Assembly: GCA_036505615.1 (NCBI GenBank)
Contig: DASXTB010000121.1
Location: 1-20,382 of the forward strand
Length of the DNA: 20,382 nt
Source: DASXTB01 sp036505615
Lineage (GTDB): Bacteria > Acidobacteriota > UBA6911 > JACQSX01
Reading direction: 5' to 3'
Shown: positions 1 through 6,715 of the stretch, one piece after another
Layout of the letters: each line of letters starts with the position of its first letter
Position numbering within the stretch: position 1 is the stretch's first letter
Made by a program: the position numbers and the translations under genes
Notes under the pieces: model-generated
The model's database searches: none
What the model was told of the DNA's origin: nothing
Seen by the model: only the letters and a program-made list of their open reading frames with translations

Positions 1-330
1 TTTTCAGCGAAAGTGTCCAAACCCGAGGCTAAACCCGAAGGGTTTAGAGAGTATAGCCGGCGGCAAAGCCCGCCCGCCTTAGGCGGGGGCGACGCCGCCG
101 GTTGACCGCCCCATAAACCATACGACGCTGAAGGCGTCGCACAGCCCGATAGGGTTTGGCCACATTCGTTTCCTGCTGTTGAACTAAACAGGCTAGCCCG
201 CAACCTGCGAAGACGTCCACGCCCGTGAAAAGAAACTCACAACTTTGCCTGCTGGCCAGTTGGTTCTGGCCGGTATGGCCACTGTAGGCTCGTGAGCGTG
301 AACGGCTGAGCTTACGTAGAGAATTTTTGA
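1..330. other. Non-coding left edge with palindromes
   Basis: I see no convincing gene here; the open frames have no recognisable family and are arginine-rich translations of repeats. Visible structures are a small hairpin at 31-45 (aaaccc / gggttt around gaa), a compound palindrome at 57-101 (outer stem ccggcgg/ccgccgg, inner cccgcc/ggcggg) and a hairpin at 123-139 (cgacgc/gcgtcg) whose loop carries TGAA. The last resembles the REP hairpins at 4448-5202. The reverse complement of the first 20 or so bases resembles 4394-4410 (gtttggaca, then tttcgc), suggesting the edge of a dispersed element. Confidence 0.5.
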
Positions 331-357
331 TCGATGTCGAAGCGGGCAAAGCGGAGC

Positions 358-392
358 ATTCGACATTCGCACTTCGAAATTCGTAATTCACA
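358..392. repeat. Short heptamer tandem array at the dehI-like gene 3' end
   Basis: Five in-phase 7-bp units run from 358: attcgac, attcgca, cttcgaa, attcgta, attcaca. The array covers the stop codon of the minus-strand DehI-family gene (TGA at 388-390), so its last unit is partly coding. I could not find a clear opposing arm nearby. It looks like a one-armed relative of the mirror arrays described elsewhere in this window. Confidence 0.55.
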
Positions 393-1278
393 AGCGCGCT
401 ACCAGCTCCACCGGAAATGGCGACTTGCGAGCCTCGTCGGCGCCATCCAAGGCAATCTTCAGGAAGGAAATATTCAGAATGAGACCGGGCAGCAGCTCAA
501 AGAACGGATCGACCCGCTTTGTCAACGTGCCCCGGTCAGTCCCCGCCTGCTTGGCCTCTTCCGACGTAATCACCGTGGAATAGGGCAATCCTCGCACCAA
601 CTCCATCGCATAGTTTCGCAGATTCTTTATGTGCGCTTCGTAATAGGGCGCGTCGTGGTATTGTCGCAGATCCATCCACGCCAGCCTCAAGTAAGCGGGC
701 CACTTAGCCAGCGCCCGGTAATCGCTGTTCACCGCGCGAAGCTTCAACCGTTCGCCGATCTCCGCAAACAGCGAACGCAAGTCAGGATCCGCCGACTGCG
801 GGTCCAGGAGCACGATTTCTCTCGGCATCTCCGAGGGGATTCCCGACTCTATCTGACCGAGCGGCCGGCCGGTTCCTCGGTACCCCAGAAATCCCAGAGC
901 CTGTTTGAGGAGGGCGCAATGCAGCAACAGCTTGGAATTTACATAATGAAACACATCCAGTTCGCCCCGGATGTTCTCCAGCTCACCGGCACTCAGATTC
1001 ATCAGCGGCATGCGGGATTTGTGAGCGGGAACTTCAACGTCGTATTCAATTTTTTCTACCGCTTCAGTTCGCAGGCTGTCCGCTTTGTTTTCAAAATCGA
1101 TGGTCTGCAAATTGGGACGGGCCGCCGTCCAGAGCAGGGGCAGCATTCCTTGGGCGGCCCAGATGCGGTACAGGAGGTTCACGACCGACACGCGCAGCGT
1201 CCGCTTGATGTCCAAATACAGTTTGGCAACGTCTCCGGACGCCTGCTGCTCGGTGATTTCCGTCCACGGTTCAGCCAT
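388..1278 (-). CDS. DehI-family (2-haloacid dehalogenase-like) protein
   Basis: This 296-residue protein matches the halocarboxylic acid dehalogenase DehI family by overall pattern: all-helical, built from two related halves of about 130 residues, no signal peptide. Family knowledge: DehI hydrolyses D- and L-2-haloacids using an aspartate-activated water. The segment NSDYRAL places Ser185-Asp186 where I expect the catalytic Asp (about Asp189 in Pseudomonas putida DehI, from memory). I could not confirm the aromatic halide-site residues, and position 200 is Ala where DehI is thought to have Asn, so true dehalogenase activity is doubtful. The ATG at 1276-1278 is chosen because AGGAGGAGG lies six bases upstream; a longer frame would need CTG. 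The stop lies inside a heptamer array. Probably not in an operon with the PfpI gene, since an inverted repeat separates them. Confidence 0.75.
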   Translation of the reverse strand: MAEPWTEITEQQASGDVAKLYLDIKRTLRVSVVNLLYRIWAAQGMLPLLWTAARPNLQTIDFENKADSLRTEAVEKIEYDVEVPAHKSRMPLMNLSAGELENIRGELDVFHYVNSKLLLHCALLKQALGFLGYRGTGRPLGQIESGIPSEMPREIVLLDPQSADPDLRSLFAEIGERLKLRAVNSDYRALAKWPAYLRLAWMDLRQYHDAPYYEAHIKNLRNYAMELVRGLPYSTVITSEEAKQAGTDRGTLTKRVDPFFELLPGLILNISFLKIALDGADEARKSPFPVELVARL

Positions 1279-1307
1279 GCCAATCCTCCTCCTGCTCAAA
1301 ATATTCC

Positions 1308-1429
1308 AGTCAACAAGTGATCAAGTCATCGGGTCATCAAGTCAACAGGTCAGCAGGTCTGGATTCGGCATGGGCTTGACCTGCCGACTTGTGGACCTGA
1401 TGACCTGATGACCTGATAACTTGTTGACT
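1308..1429. repeat. Octamer mirror array (inverted arms of tandem 8-mers)
   Basis: The left arm has six consecutive 8-bp units from 1308 (agtcaaca, agtgatca, agtcatcg, ggtcatca, agtcaaca, ggtcagca; consensus RGTCANCA) plus a half unit. A core of about 18 bp follows (1360-1377). The right arm (1378-1429) has six units in reverse complement (gacctgcc, gacttgtg, gacctgat three times, aacttgtt). By eye the arms match at 45 of 52 positions with no gap. The element fills the gap between the PfpI-like gene 3' end and the DehI-like gene 5' end. It could form a long hairpin in RNA or a cruciform in DNA. There is no T-run typical of an intrinsic terminator. Confidence 0.85.
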
Positions 1430-1469
1430 CGCTTCTCTTCAGACTTTCGACCTGCGATTGGCGACTTAT

Positions 1470-2018
1470 CTACGCCTTTGAGCTCACTTCGGCCTCTACT
1501 CCATAACGGAGCTCGACCAGTTTGATGATATGCCTGCAGAATTCCGGTAAGTCTTTGGGAACCTGTGCCGAGACGAAATTGTCGTCCACTACCACCGGCT
1601 GGTCGAGCCAAATAGCTCCGGCATTTTTCATGTCGTCTTTGATCGCTGGAACGCTTGTCATTTTCCTTCCCCGGACCACATCGGCAGAGATCAGCACCCA
1701 GCCGGCGTGGCAAATGGATGCGATAATTTTATTTTTCTGCGCCGCCTCGCGGACAAAACCAAGTACAGCAGGGAAACGCCGCAGCCGGTCAGGCGCCCAC
1801 CCACCGGGAACGACCACGATGTCAAAGTCGCCAGCACGAAAATCCTCGATCTTTCCGTCTGTGGCACACGGGTACCCATGCTTACTGGCATAAGTCTTTT
1901 CTCCGGTTCCGGCTACTTTCACTTCGTAACCAGCCTCAATCAGGCGCAGCTTCGGATACCAGACTTCCAGATCTTCGTAATTATTCTCGACCAAAATGAT
2001 GACGTGGATTTTGTCCAT
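1470..2018 (-). CDS. DJ-1/PfpI family protein (type 1 glutamine amidotransferase-like)
   Basis: A 182-residue cytoplasmic protein of the DJ-1/PfpI superfamily. Family members include proteases, deglycases or chaperone-like stress proteins and act as oligomers; substrate cannot be read from sequence. The nucleophile elbow is ASICHAGWVL with Cys103-His104, Glu15 lies in NYEDLE, and VVVPGGWAPDRLR (about 68-80) is the conserved loop before it. The C-terminal VPKDLPEFCRHIIKL is also typical of PfpI. Length is normal. The ATG at 2016-2018 is preceded by a good Shine-Dalgarno (GAGGAGA, about six bases upstream). It is transcribed divergently from the permease, with an 82-bp shared upstream region. 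Family assignment is firm; the biochemical activity is open. Confidence 0.88.
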   Translation of the reverse strand: MDKIHVIILVENNYEDLEVWYPKLRLIEAGYEVKVAGTGEKTYASKHGYPCATDGKIEDFRAGDFDIVVVPGGWAPDRLRRFPAVLGFVREAAQKNKIIASICHAGWVLISADVVRGRKMTSVPAIKDDMKNAGAIWLDQPVVVDDNFVSAQVPKDLPEFCRHIIKLVELRYGVEAEVSSKA

Positions 2019-2100
2019 GATGGTTCTCCTCGTGTGCTTGTCATTCTAACGCCAAAAAGACACTTTGCGGGCCGGCCTCTTTGCGTTAGTTTCATCACCG

Positions 2101-3489
2101 ATGGCGCAACCGGAACTTAAAAAAGCCCTGGGCCTCCTCGATCTCATCCTTTTCAACATCGTCGCCATTGTCGGCTTGCGCTGGATCGCGGTGGCGGCCG
2201 CCGGCGGAGTTAGTTCCATTTCGCTCTGGGTGCTGGCGATGCTTTTGTTTTTCATTCCACAGGGACTGGTGGTGCTGGAACTTTCCACTCGTTTCCCGGA
2301 AGAAGGCGGCCTGTACCAATGGACCAAGCGCGCCTTCGGGCCTTTCCACGGCTTTTTGAGCGGATGGTGCTACTGGACCAACAATCTGATTTACTACCCA
2401 TCGCTCTTGATTTTTGTGGCCGGAGTTTCTGTGTACGTGGCCGGCCCCAAGTACCCAAGTCTGGGAGAAAGACCCGCTTACGTGTTCTGTTTCTCTCTTG
2501 TTATCCTCTGGATGGCCATTCTGCTCAACGTTGTAGGACTCGATATCGGCAAGTGGGTGCAGAACCTGGGAGCGATCGGCACCTGGATTCCGGCCGCCAT
2601 CGTTGCAGTCGCCGGGACGGTCGCTCTGTACCGGCTGGGCGCAGCCAATTCCTTTGAGCCTCTCGAGTTTCTTCCGGTGAAAAGTTACAAGACCATGGGC
2701 TTTTGGGCCTCTCTCTGTTTTGGTTTTGCGGGGCTGGAACTGGCATCTGTCATGGGAGACGAGATTAAAGACCCGCGAAAAAATATTCCACGCGCTATCC
2801 TCATATCGGGAGTCGCCATTGCTCTCATTTACATTCTGGGAACGGCCGCTTTGCTGGTGGTCCTTCCCAAGAACGAGGTGAGCGTGATCAGCGGAGCCAT
2901 TCAGGCAATCGCATCGGTATCCAGAAGGCTGGACTGGCATGGAATCACGGCTCTCTCTGCGCTGTGCATGACGCTGGGGGGATTGGGGGGCGCCGGCGCC
3001 TGGCTGGCAGGCTCGGCTCGTGTCCCGTTTGTCGCCGGGCTGGATCGTTATCTTCCGGGGTGGTTTGGGAGAGTTCATCCGCGGTGGCAAACCCCTTACG
3101 CAGCAATTCTGGCGCAAGGGCTGCTCTCGACTTTCTTTGTATCTACCAGCTTGTGGGGAGGAACCGTAAAAGACGCATATCTGGTGCTCGTGGACACGAC
3201 GATCATTGTTTATTTCGTGCCCTACATTTATTTATTCGCCAGCATCTTTGTTCTTCCTCCGAAAGCCGACGATGCGGAAGTGATGTTGATCCCAGGCGGC
3301 AGTTTGGGCCGCTGGTTGACAGCTTGTGCCGGCCTGGTATCCACTTTGGCGGCGATTGCTTTAGCCGTCGTTCCTCCAGAAGGTGTCGAAAATCCCGCTC
3401 GTTTCCGCCTCAAGGTGATCGGCGGATGCATTTTGTTTATTGCCTCCGGCGCTGGAATTTACGCGCGAGCTTCCAGGCGTCATGGATGA
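2101..3489 (+). CDS. APC-superfamily amino acid permease
   Basis: A 462-residue inner-membrane transporter with about 12 hydrophobic segments, fitting the amino acid/polyamine/organocation family (AA_permease_2 type). The N-terminal pattern is typical: the first helix starts at GLLDLILFNIVAIVGLRW, then STRFPEEGGLYQWTKRAFGP before the third helix, then FAGLELASVMGDEIKDPRKNIPRAI in the middle. Substrate is probably an amino acid or amine but cannot be assigned. I start at ATG 2101 rather than the upstream in-frame TTG (2065), which would add 12 non-family residues; no strong Shine-Dalgarno is visible. The stop (3487-3489) overlaps the methyltransferase start by 8 bp, so the two are probably co-transcribed and translationally coupled. 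Confidence 0.87.
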   Translation: MAQPELKKALGLLDLILFNIVAIVGLRWIAVAAAGGVSSISLWVLAMLLFFIPQGLVVLELSTRFPEEGGLYQWTKRAFGPFHGFLSGWCYWTNNLIYYPSLLIFVAGVSVYVAGPKYPSLGERPAYVFCFSLVILWMAILLNVVGLDIGKWVQNLGAIGTWIPAAIVAVAGTVALYRLGAANSFEPLEFLPVKSYKTMGFWASLCFGFAGLELASVMGDEIKDPRKNIPRAILISGVAIALIYILGTAALLVVLPKNEVSVISGAIQAIASVSRRLDWHGITALSALCMTLGGLGGAGAWLAGSARVPFVAGLDRYLPGWFGRVHPRWQTPYAAILAQGLLSTFFVSTSLWGGTVKDAYLVLVDTTIIVYFVPYIYLFASIFVLPPKADDAEVMLIPGGSLGRWLTACAGLVSTLAAIALAVVPPEGVENPARFRLKVIGGCILFIASGAGIYARASRRHG

Positions 3490-4315
3490 ACTGGTTCGCG
3501 ATCTGCCCGGCTCGGCGCGAGTTCTGGACCTTGGCGCCGGCGGAGGGAGTTTTGCCTATCATTCCACGCAGGCCAAGGTCATTGCCGCCGACCTGGCGTT
3601 TCCTCCTCGGGCCCAATCCTGTTGGGCAAGAGTGATTGTCCGCTCGCAGGCTCTGGCACTGAAAGACGCCACGGTGGATGTGGCAGTATGCAATCATGCG
3701 TTCGAGCATTTCGAATATCTCGAGGAGACGCTTTTTGAGCTCAATCGAGTAATGAAAGCGGGCGGTTATCTTTGGGCGGCCATCCCAAATGGTTTTTGCT
3801 TTGACGATGATTTATATCGATTCGTATTCGCCGGAGGAGGCCATGTAAATCGCTTCAGCCTGCAATCATTTATGGAAACGGTCGAGGCGAACACGCAATT
3901 TCGGGTGCTGCGTTACAAGAAGCTTTACAGCGGGCTGGTGTATTTGAATCCGCCTTCTGCAGACAAGCTCCCCGCCTATCCGCGACGGGCTCGACTGCTG
4001 GCGCGTGTGCCGCCGCGCCTGCTGGAATCCATCCTCCGATGGGCCAACTACCTGACCCGGTTTTCGGATCGCTATTTGGGCTCGCACATGAGCCACTACG
4101 GATGGGGGATAATTTTTCGCTGGGAGACAGACCCTTCGCCCCGTAGGAACCTATCCGCCCTGCAGATCGAGAGGGCCCCTGCTGACCTAAACGTTTGTTT
4201 CTGCTGCGGTGCGGGCCATCCCGAAGCGACTCTCAAACACAGGCTGCATCGCTTTCTGTTTTGGAAAATGTATCGGTGTCCCACTTGTGGGAAGGAGAAT
4301 GTTTTTTTCGGGTGA
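3482..4315 (+). CDS. Class I SAM-dependent methyltransferase with C-terminal Cys-rich segment
   Basis: A 277-residue protein. Residues 14-22 (VLDLGAGGG) are SAM-binding motif I, AADL (35-38) follows the second strand, and VAVCNHAFEHFEYLEETLFELNRVMKAGGYL (68-98) fits the Methyltransf_11 fold. The C-terminal third is unusual: residues 239-269 hold CFCC and CPTC clusters that could bind zinc. Substrate is unknown; such proteins often modify small molecules, lipids or glycans. The ATG at 3482 overlaps the permease end by 8 bp (ATGGATGA context), indicating coupling. A TTG further upstream would lie inside the permease and is less likely. The permease linkage hints at a shared substrate class, but that is inference. 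Confidence 0.82.
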   Translation: MDELVRDLPGSARVLDLGAGGGSFAYHSTQAKVIAADLAFPPRAQSCWARVIVRSQALALKDATVDVAVCNHAFEHFEYLEETLFELNRVMKAGGYLWAAIPNGFCFDDDLYRFVFAGGGHVNRFSLQSFMETVEANTQFRVLRYKKLYSGLVYLNPPSADKLPAYPRRARLLARVPPRLLESILRWANYLTRFSDRYLGSHMSHYGWGIIFRWETDPSPRRNLSALQIERAPADLNVCFCCGAGHPEATLKHRLHRFLFWKMYRCPTCGKENVFFG

Positions 4316-4447
4316 TGAAGCCCAGATTATTACAAAGTCTCCGGCCAAAAGGTGTGATGCTGGACGCACCCGTCCCGCAGGTACGGGCCTAGGAGTTTGG
4401 ACATTTCGCGTAACTACTGACCCTCTGAGCCCGTGGCAGCGAGCGAG

Positions 4448-4505
4448 AGGCCGCCTTCAGCGGCCTTTCCCGCAGGGTTTCAGCCCCGGCCTTCCGAGGC
4501 CGGGG
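4448..4505. repeat. REP-type compound palindrome, left copy
   Basis: A 58-bp unit with two hairpins. The first is at 4448-4466 (aggccgc/gcggcct around a loop containing TTCA). The second is at 4484-4505 (nine-base stem ccccggcct/aggccgggg). The linker between them contains a cccgcaggg step and tttcag. The same unit occurs in opposite orientation at 5126-5183 with 54 of 58 positions matching by eye. The two copies bracket the REP-associated transposase remnant, as expected for REP elements mobilised by such a transposase. Confidence 0.85.
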
Positions 4506-4532
4506 ACTAATGGCGAGCGTCATCATCGTCCA

Positions 4533-4553
4533 GGCCGTTTCAACGGCCTTTTT
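4533..4553 (+). terminator. Hairpin plus T-run, possible terminator
   Basis: The stem ggccgt/acggcc (4533-4538 and 4543-4548) with loop TTCA is followed directly by five Ts (4549-4553). This could end plus-strand transcription from the permease-methyltransferase pair, about 220 bp after the methyltransferase stop. It has the same stem-plus-TTCA design as the REP hairpins, so it may be a REP unit serving as a terminator. A further hairpin (gccggcg/cgccggc around TTGA) lies at about 4563-4580, inside the transposase 3' end. Confidence 0.5.
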
Positions 4554-5024
4554 CTTTATCCCCGCCGGCGTTGACGCCGGCTGGCTGCTCATCGGGACTT
4601 TCTGTGCATTCCAATCTCCTGTTTAACGTTCCTCGAGCATGGTGTTCCTTTTGTCTTCGGATGTAATCGCAAACAGATTCCAAGTCTTTCCTGCCAAAAC
4701 TCACTGCTCCGTAACCCTCTTGCCAATCCAGCCTGTGCCGTCGGCCTGTTTGGTGGTTAATGTAATGGGAACTGGAACCTTTCAACTGACCAATCCAAGT
4801 GCTGAGAGTAATAGTTGGCGGAACCCGAACTGCCAGATGGATGTGATCTTCTACCCCTCCCACCTCGAACAGGAAGGCCCCAGAAGTCTCGGCAATTCGA
4901 TGTCGAAGGTATCGATACAGGCGTTCTTCAATATCAGCAGTAATAGCAGAGCGTTCCCCTCGGTATTCCAGGTTATGTGAAGCAGGATTTCTGAAAATGC
5001 TCTGCGTTGTCCTCCAGCACACAT
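4540..5024 (-). pseudogene. REP-associated tyrosine transposase (RAYT, IS200-like), frameshifted
   Basis: The downstream frame carries Y1-transposase hallmarks: the HUH motif in GGVEDHIHLAVRVPP, QLKGSSSHYIN, DWQEGYGAVSFGRKDLESV and the probable catalytic Tyr in DYIRRQKEHH. Family knowledge: RAYTs are single-copy transposases that act on REP hairpins. In this frame the N-terminus is wrong, but in the neighbouring frame an ATG at 5022-5024 gives RRAFSEILLHITWNTEGNA, the expected RAYT N-terminus. It joins the main frame (SAITADIEERLYRYLRHRI) by a single-base shift near 4948-4960. The gene is therefore either broken by one indel or contains a sequencing error. Catalytic residues are intact. The extreme C-terminus runs into REP hairpins. 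Inverted REP copies lie on both sides. Confidence 0.85.
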
Positions 5025-5060
5025 AACTGCCCACCCGAGAAATTGCGAAGGAATATTTGG

Positions 5061-5202
5061 CTGGCTAAAGCCGGTTGATTGGAAGGCCGGTGAACCGGCC
5101 TTGGGTAATTCTGGATTGCGCTGGCCCCCGGCCTTGCAAGGCCGGGGCTGAAACCCTTCGGGAAAGGCCGCTGAAAGCGGCCTTCACAGCACTGAAGTGC
5201 TG
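5061..5202. repeat. REP hairpin cluster, right copy
   Basis: Five hairpins in a row: 5061-5074 (ctggct/agccgg), 5083-5102 (aaggccgg/ccggcctt, loop TGAA), 5126-5147 (22-bp perfect palindrome, loop-side TTGCAA), 5166-5182 (ggccgct/agcggcc, loop GAA) and 5187-5202 (cagcac/gtgctg, loop TGAA). Positions 5126-5183 are the inverted partner of 4448-4505. The stems differ in sequence but most loops keep GAA/TGAA. The cluster lies upstream of the transposase start and just past the stop of the small CxxC gene. Confidence 0.85.
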
Positions 5203-5272
5203 CGCTATTTTCAAACGTTCCTACGGGACGATCTTTAGCTCCCTGGGAACTCCTGGAGCACGGGACTCGTCG

Positions 5273-5515
5273 CTACAAGGTTCTGAGCCCGAGAAGAATG
5301 GCGCATTCGACGCACAACGGATAATCCAGCGTATCGTCGCCATATTTCCTTGAATAGAACTCAATTTCAATCTTCTTAAGGATTGCTTCTTTTTTCGCCG
5401 GATCGACAATGTAAGAACGCTGCTGATTGTTGCGCTTGCAATGGTAGCAGAAAAGTTCGTCCTTCAGCTCCTCTACACCGGTCTCCGAGAAACCGGTCAG
5501 AATAAATTTGGCCAC
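5273..5515 (-). CDS. Small hypothetical protein with paired CxxC motifs
   Basis: An 80-residue protein I cannot assign to a named family. Cys23-Cys26 (CYHC) and Cys68-Cys71 (CVEC) are spaced like the two knuckles of a zinc ribbon. The segment between is charged and probably helical (DPAKKEAILKKIEIEFYSRK). No signal peptide or membrane segment is present. The GTG start at 5513-5515 is supported by a strong Shine-Dalgarno (GGAGGAAA ending four bases upstream), the best in the window, so I regard the gene as real. It is divergent from the exported Pcm gene and converges on the REP cluster. Confidence 0.7.
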   Translation of the reverse strand: MAKFILTGFSETGVEELKDELFCYHCKRNNQQRSYIVDPAKKEAILKKIEIEFYSRKYGDDTLDYPLCVECAILLGLRTL

Positions 5516-5573
5516 GGTTTCCTCCGCTCAATGAATCATGCTAAATATGTCTAATCGCCGGGTTATCAATCGC

Positions 5574-5602
5574 TTGATTGCACCGGATTATTTACTCATA
5601 AG
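5574..5602 (+). promoter_or_regulatory. Possible sigma70-like promoter for pcm
   Basis: TTGATT (5574-5579) and CATAAG (5597-5602) are separated by 17 bp, each matching four of six consensus bases, about 65 bp upstream of the Pcm start. It lies in the gap between the divergent CxxC gene and pcm, where a promoter is expected. Weak evidence from pattern only. Confidence 0.2.
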
Positions 5603-5667
5603 CGGCCGTAGGGCCACAACCACAACGGACAATGAAGGGGAGTTATACTTATATTTCCGGAGTCCCA

Positions 5668-6372
5668 ATGCGAATCTGGCTGGCTCTTTCGCTTTCGCTC
5701 TGCGCCTGTGCCGCGATACCTATGCAAGGAGAGACTGCTCCCTCTTTCGAAAAACTTCGCAAGAGGATGGTCCTAGAGCAGTTGCAGTCGCGCGACATCA
5801 CAGATCCCCGGGTATTACGGGCAATGGAAACCGTTCCCAGGCATCTTTTTGTTCCGCCCGAGCTTGAGGCCCAGGCCTATACGGACGGCCCCCTCCCCAT
5901 CGGCGAAGGCCAGACGATCTCACAACCCTACATCGTCGCCTTGATGACCCAGCTAGTTCGACCGGAAAAGGACCATAAAGTTCTCGAGATTGGGACCGGG
6001 TCGGGTTACCAGGCTGCAGTCTTGTCATTGCTCTGCCGCGAGGTCTTTTCAATTGAGATTCTCGAACCGCTGGCCCGCCAAGCACAGCAGCGGTTGCAGC
6101 GCTTGGGTTATCTCAACGTGCGCACGCGAATCGGCAACGGTTACCAGGGGTGGCCCGAGGCGGCTCCGTTCGATGGAATACTGGTGACAGCCGGCGCCAC
6201 GGAAATCCCTCCCGCGCTTATTGAGCAACTCAAGCCGGGAGGCCGAATGATCATCCCTGTAGGAGCCAGCCTGAATACGCAGATTCTGAAAGTTGTCGAG
6301 AAAAAGTCGGATGGAAAACTGGAAATAAAAGATTACAGCCCGGTGCGGTTCGTGCCCTTACGCAAGCAGTAG
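5668..6372 (+). CDS. pcm: Protein-L-isoaspartate O-methyltransferase, exported form
   Basis: A 234-residue protein with all PCMT hallmarks: VLEQLQSRDITDPRVLRAME (35-54), VPRHLFVP (56-63), PIGEGQTISQPYIVALMTQL (77-96), SAM motif I VLEIGTGSGYQAAVL (105-119), PPALIEQLKPGGRMIIPVG near the C-terminus. Family role: SAM-dependent methylation of isoaspartyl residues to start repair of aged proteins. Unusually, it begins with a hydrophobic leader (MRIWLALSLSLCACAAIP). A Cys at residue 14 (LCAC) could be a lipobox, so export, perhaps as a lipoprotein, is inferred. The ATG at 5668 is chosen over ATG 5632 because it directly precedes the leader and has ggag eight bases upstream. A 70-bp inverted repeat starts five bases after the stop. 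Confidence 0.9.
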   Translation: MRIWLALSLSLCACAAIPMQGETAPSFEKLRKRMVLEQLQSRDITDPRVLRAMETVPRHLFVPPELEAQAYTDGPLPIGEGQTISQPYIVALMTQLVRPEKDHKVLEIGTGSGYQAAVLSLLCREVFSIEILEPLARQAQQRLQRLGYLNVRTRIGNGYQGWPEAAPFDGILVTAGATEIPPALIEQLKPGGRMIIPVGASLNTQILKVVEKKSDGKLEIKDYSPVRFVPLRKQ

Positions 6373-6376
6373 ACCC

Positions 6377-6559
6377 CCCGTTGAAGCTGGCCGCGAGTGA
6401 ACGCAAATAAACGCGAATGGATTGTGGGGACAGACCCCAATTAGCGACGCCGAAATTGGAAGCTACCCGGTATCTTACGTTTGCAGCTTCGTTAATTGGG
6501 GTCCGTCCCCACAATCCATTCGCGTTTATTCGCGTTCATTCGCGGCCAGCTTCAACGGG
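6377..6559. repeat. Long inverted repeat (70-bp arms)
   Basis: Arms 6377-6446 and 6490-6559 are inverted copies matching at 66 of 70 positions by eye; all four differences are transitions. The 43-bp spacer contains a smaller gaagct/agcttc pair next to the arms. Arms include gcgaatggattgtgggga and gaccccaatt. No coding capacity is seen. It could be a MITE-like element or a foldback; read as RNA it would form a strong hairpin right after the pcm stop. The rest of the gap (6560-6715) holds only small hairpins at 6615-6625 and 6656-6669 and a modest Shine-Dalgarno (taagg) before the next gene. Confidence 0.85.
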
Positions 6560-6715
6560 TCATTTACGAAAATCCCGATTCAAGGTTAAATCTCTGTTTA
6601 GCATGATGTTCAGTCCCCTTTGGGGTATGTGAAAACTTTGGTCTCAGGTGGTAGCGCCGGCCTTCCGGCCATCATGAGAGAGCGCTTTCCCCGGTGGACA
6701 AATCAATAAGGTCTG

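Noticed and set aside
44..391. Minus-strand frame at the left edge
   Set aside because: Arg-rich ending made of palindromic repeat DNA; no ribosome site or family resemblance.
334..1320. Long plus-strand open frame opposite the DehI-family gene
   Set aside because: Arg/Gln-rich antisense frame with no family features; the minus strand has a proper protein with a Shine-Dalgarno.
2095..3117. 340-codon minus-strand frame opposite the permease
   Set aside because: Shadow of the permease: composition is polar and repetitive, no motif, no ribosome site seen.
4639..4980. Plus-strand frame opposite the RAYT
   Set aside because: Antisense to a recognisable transposase and lacking any motif.
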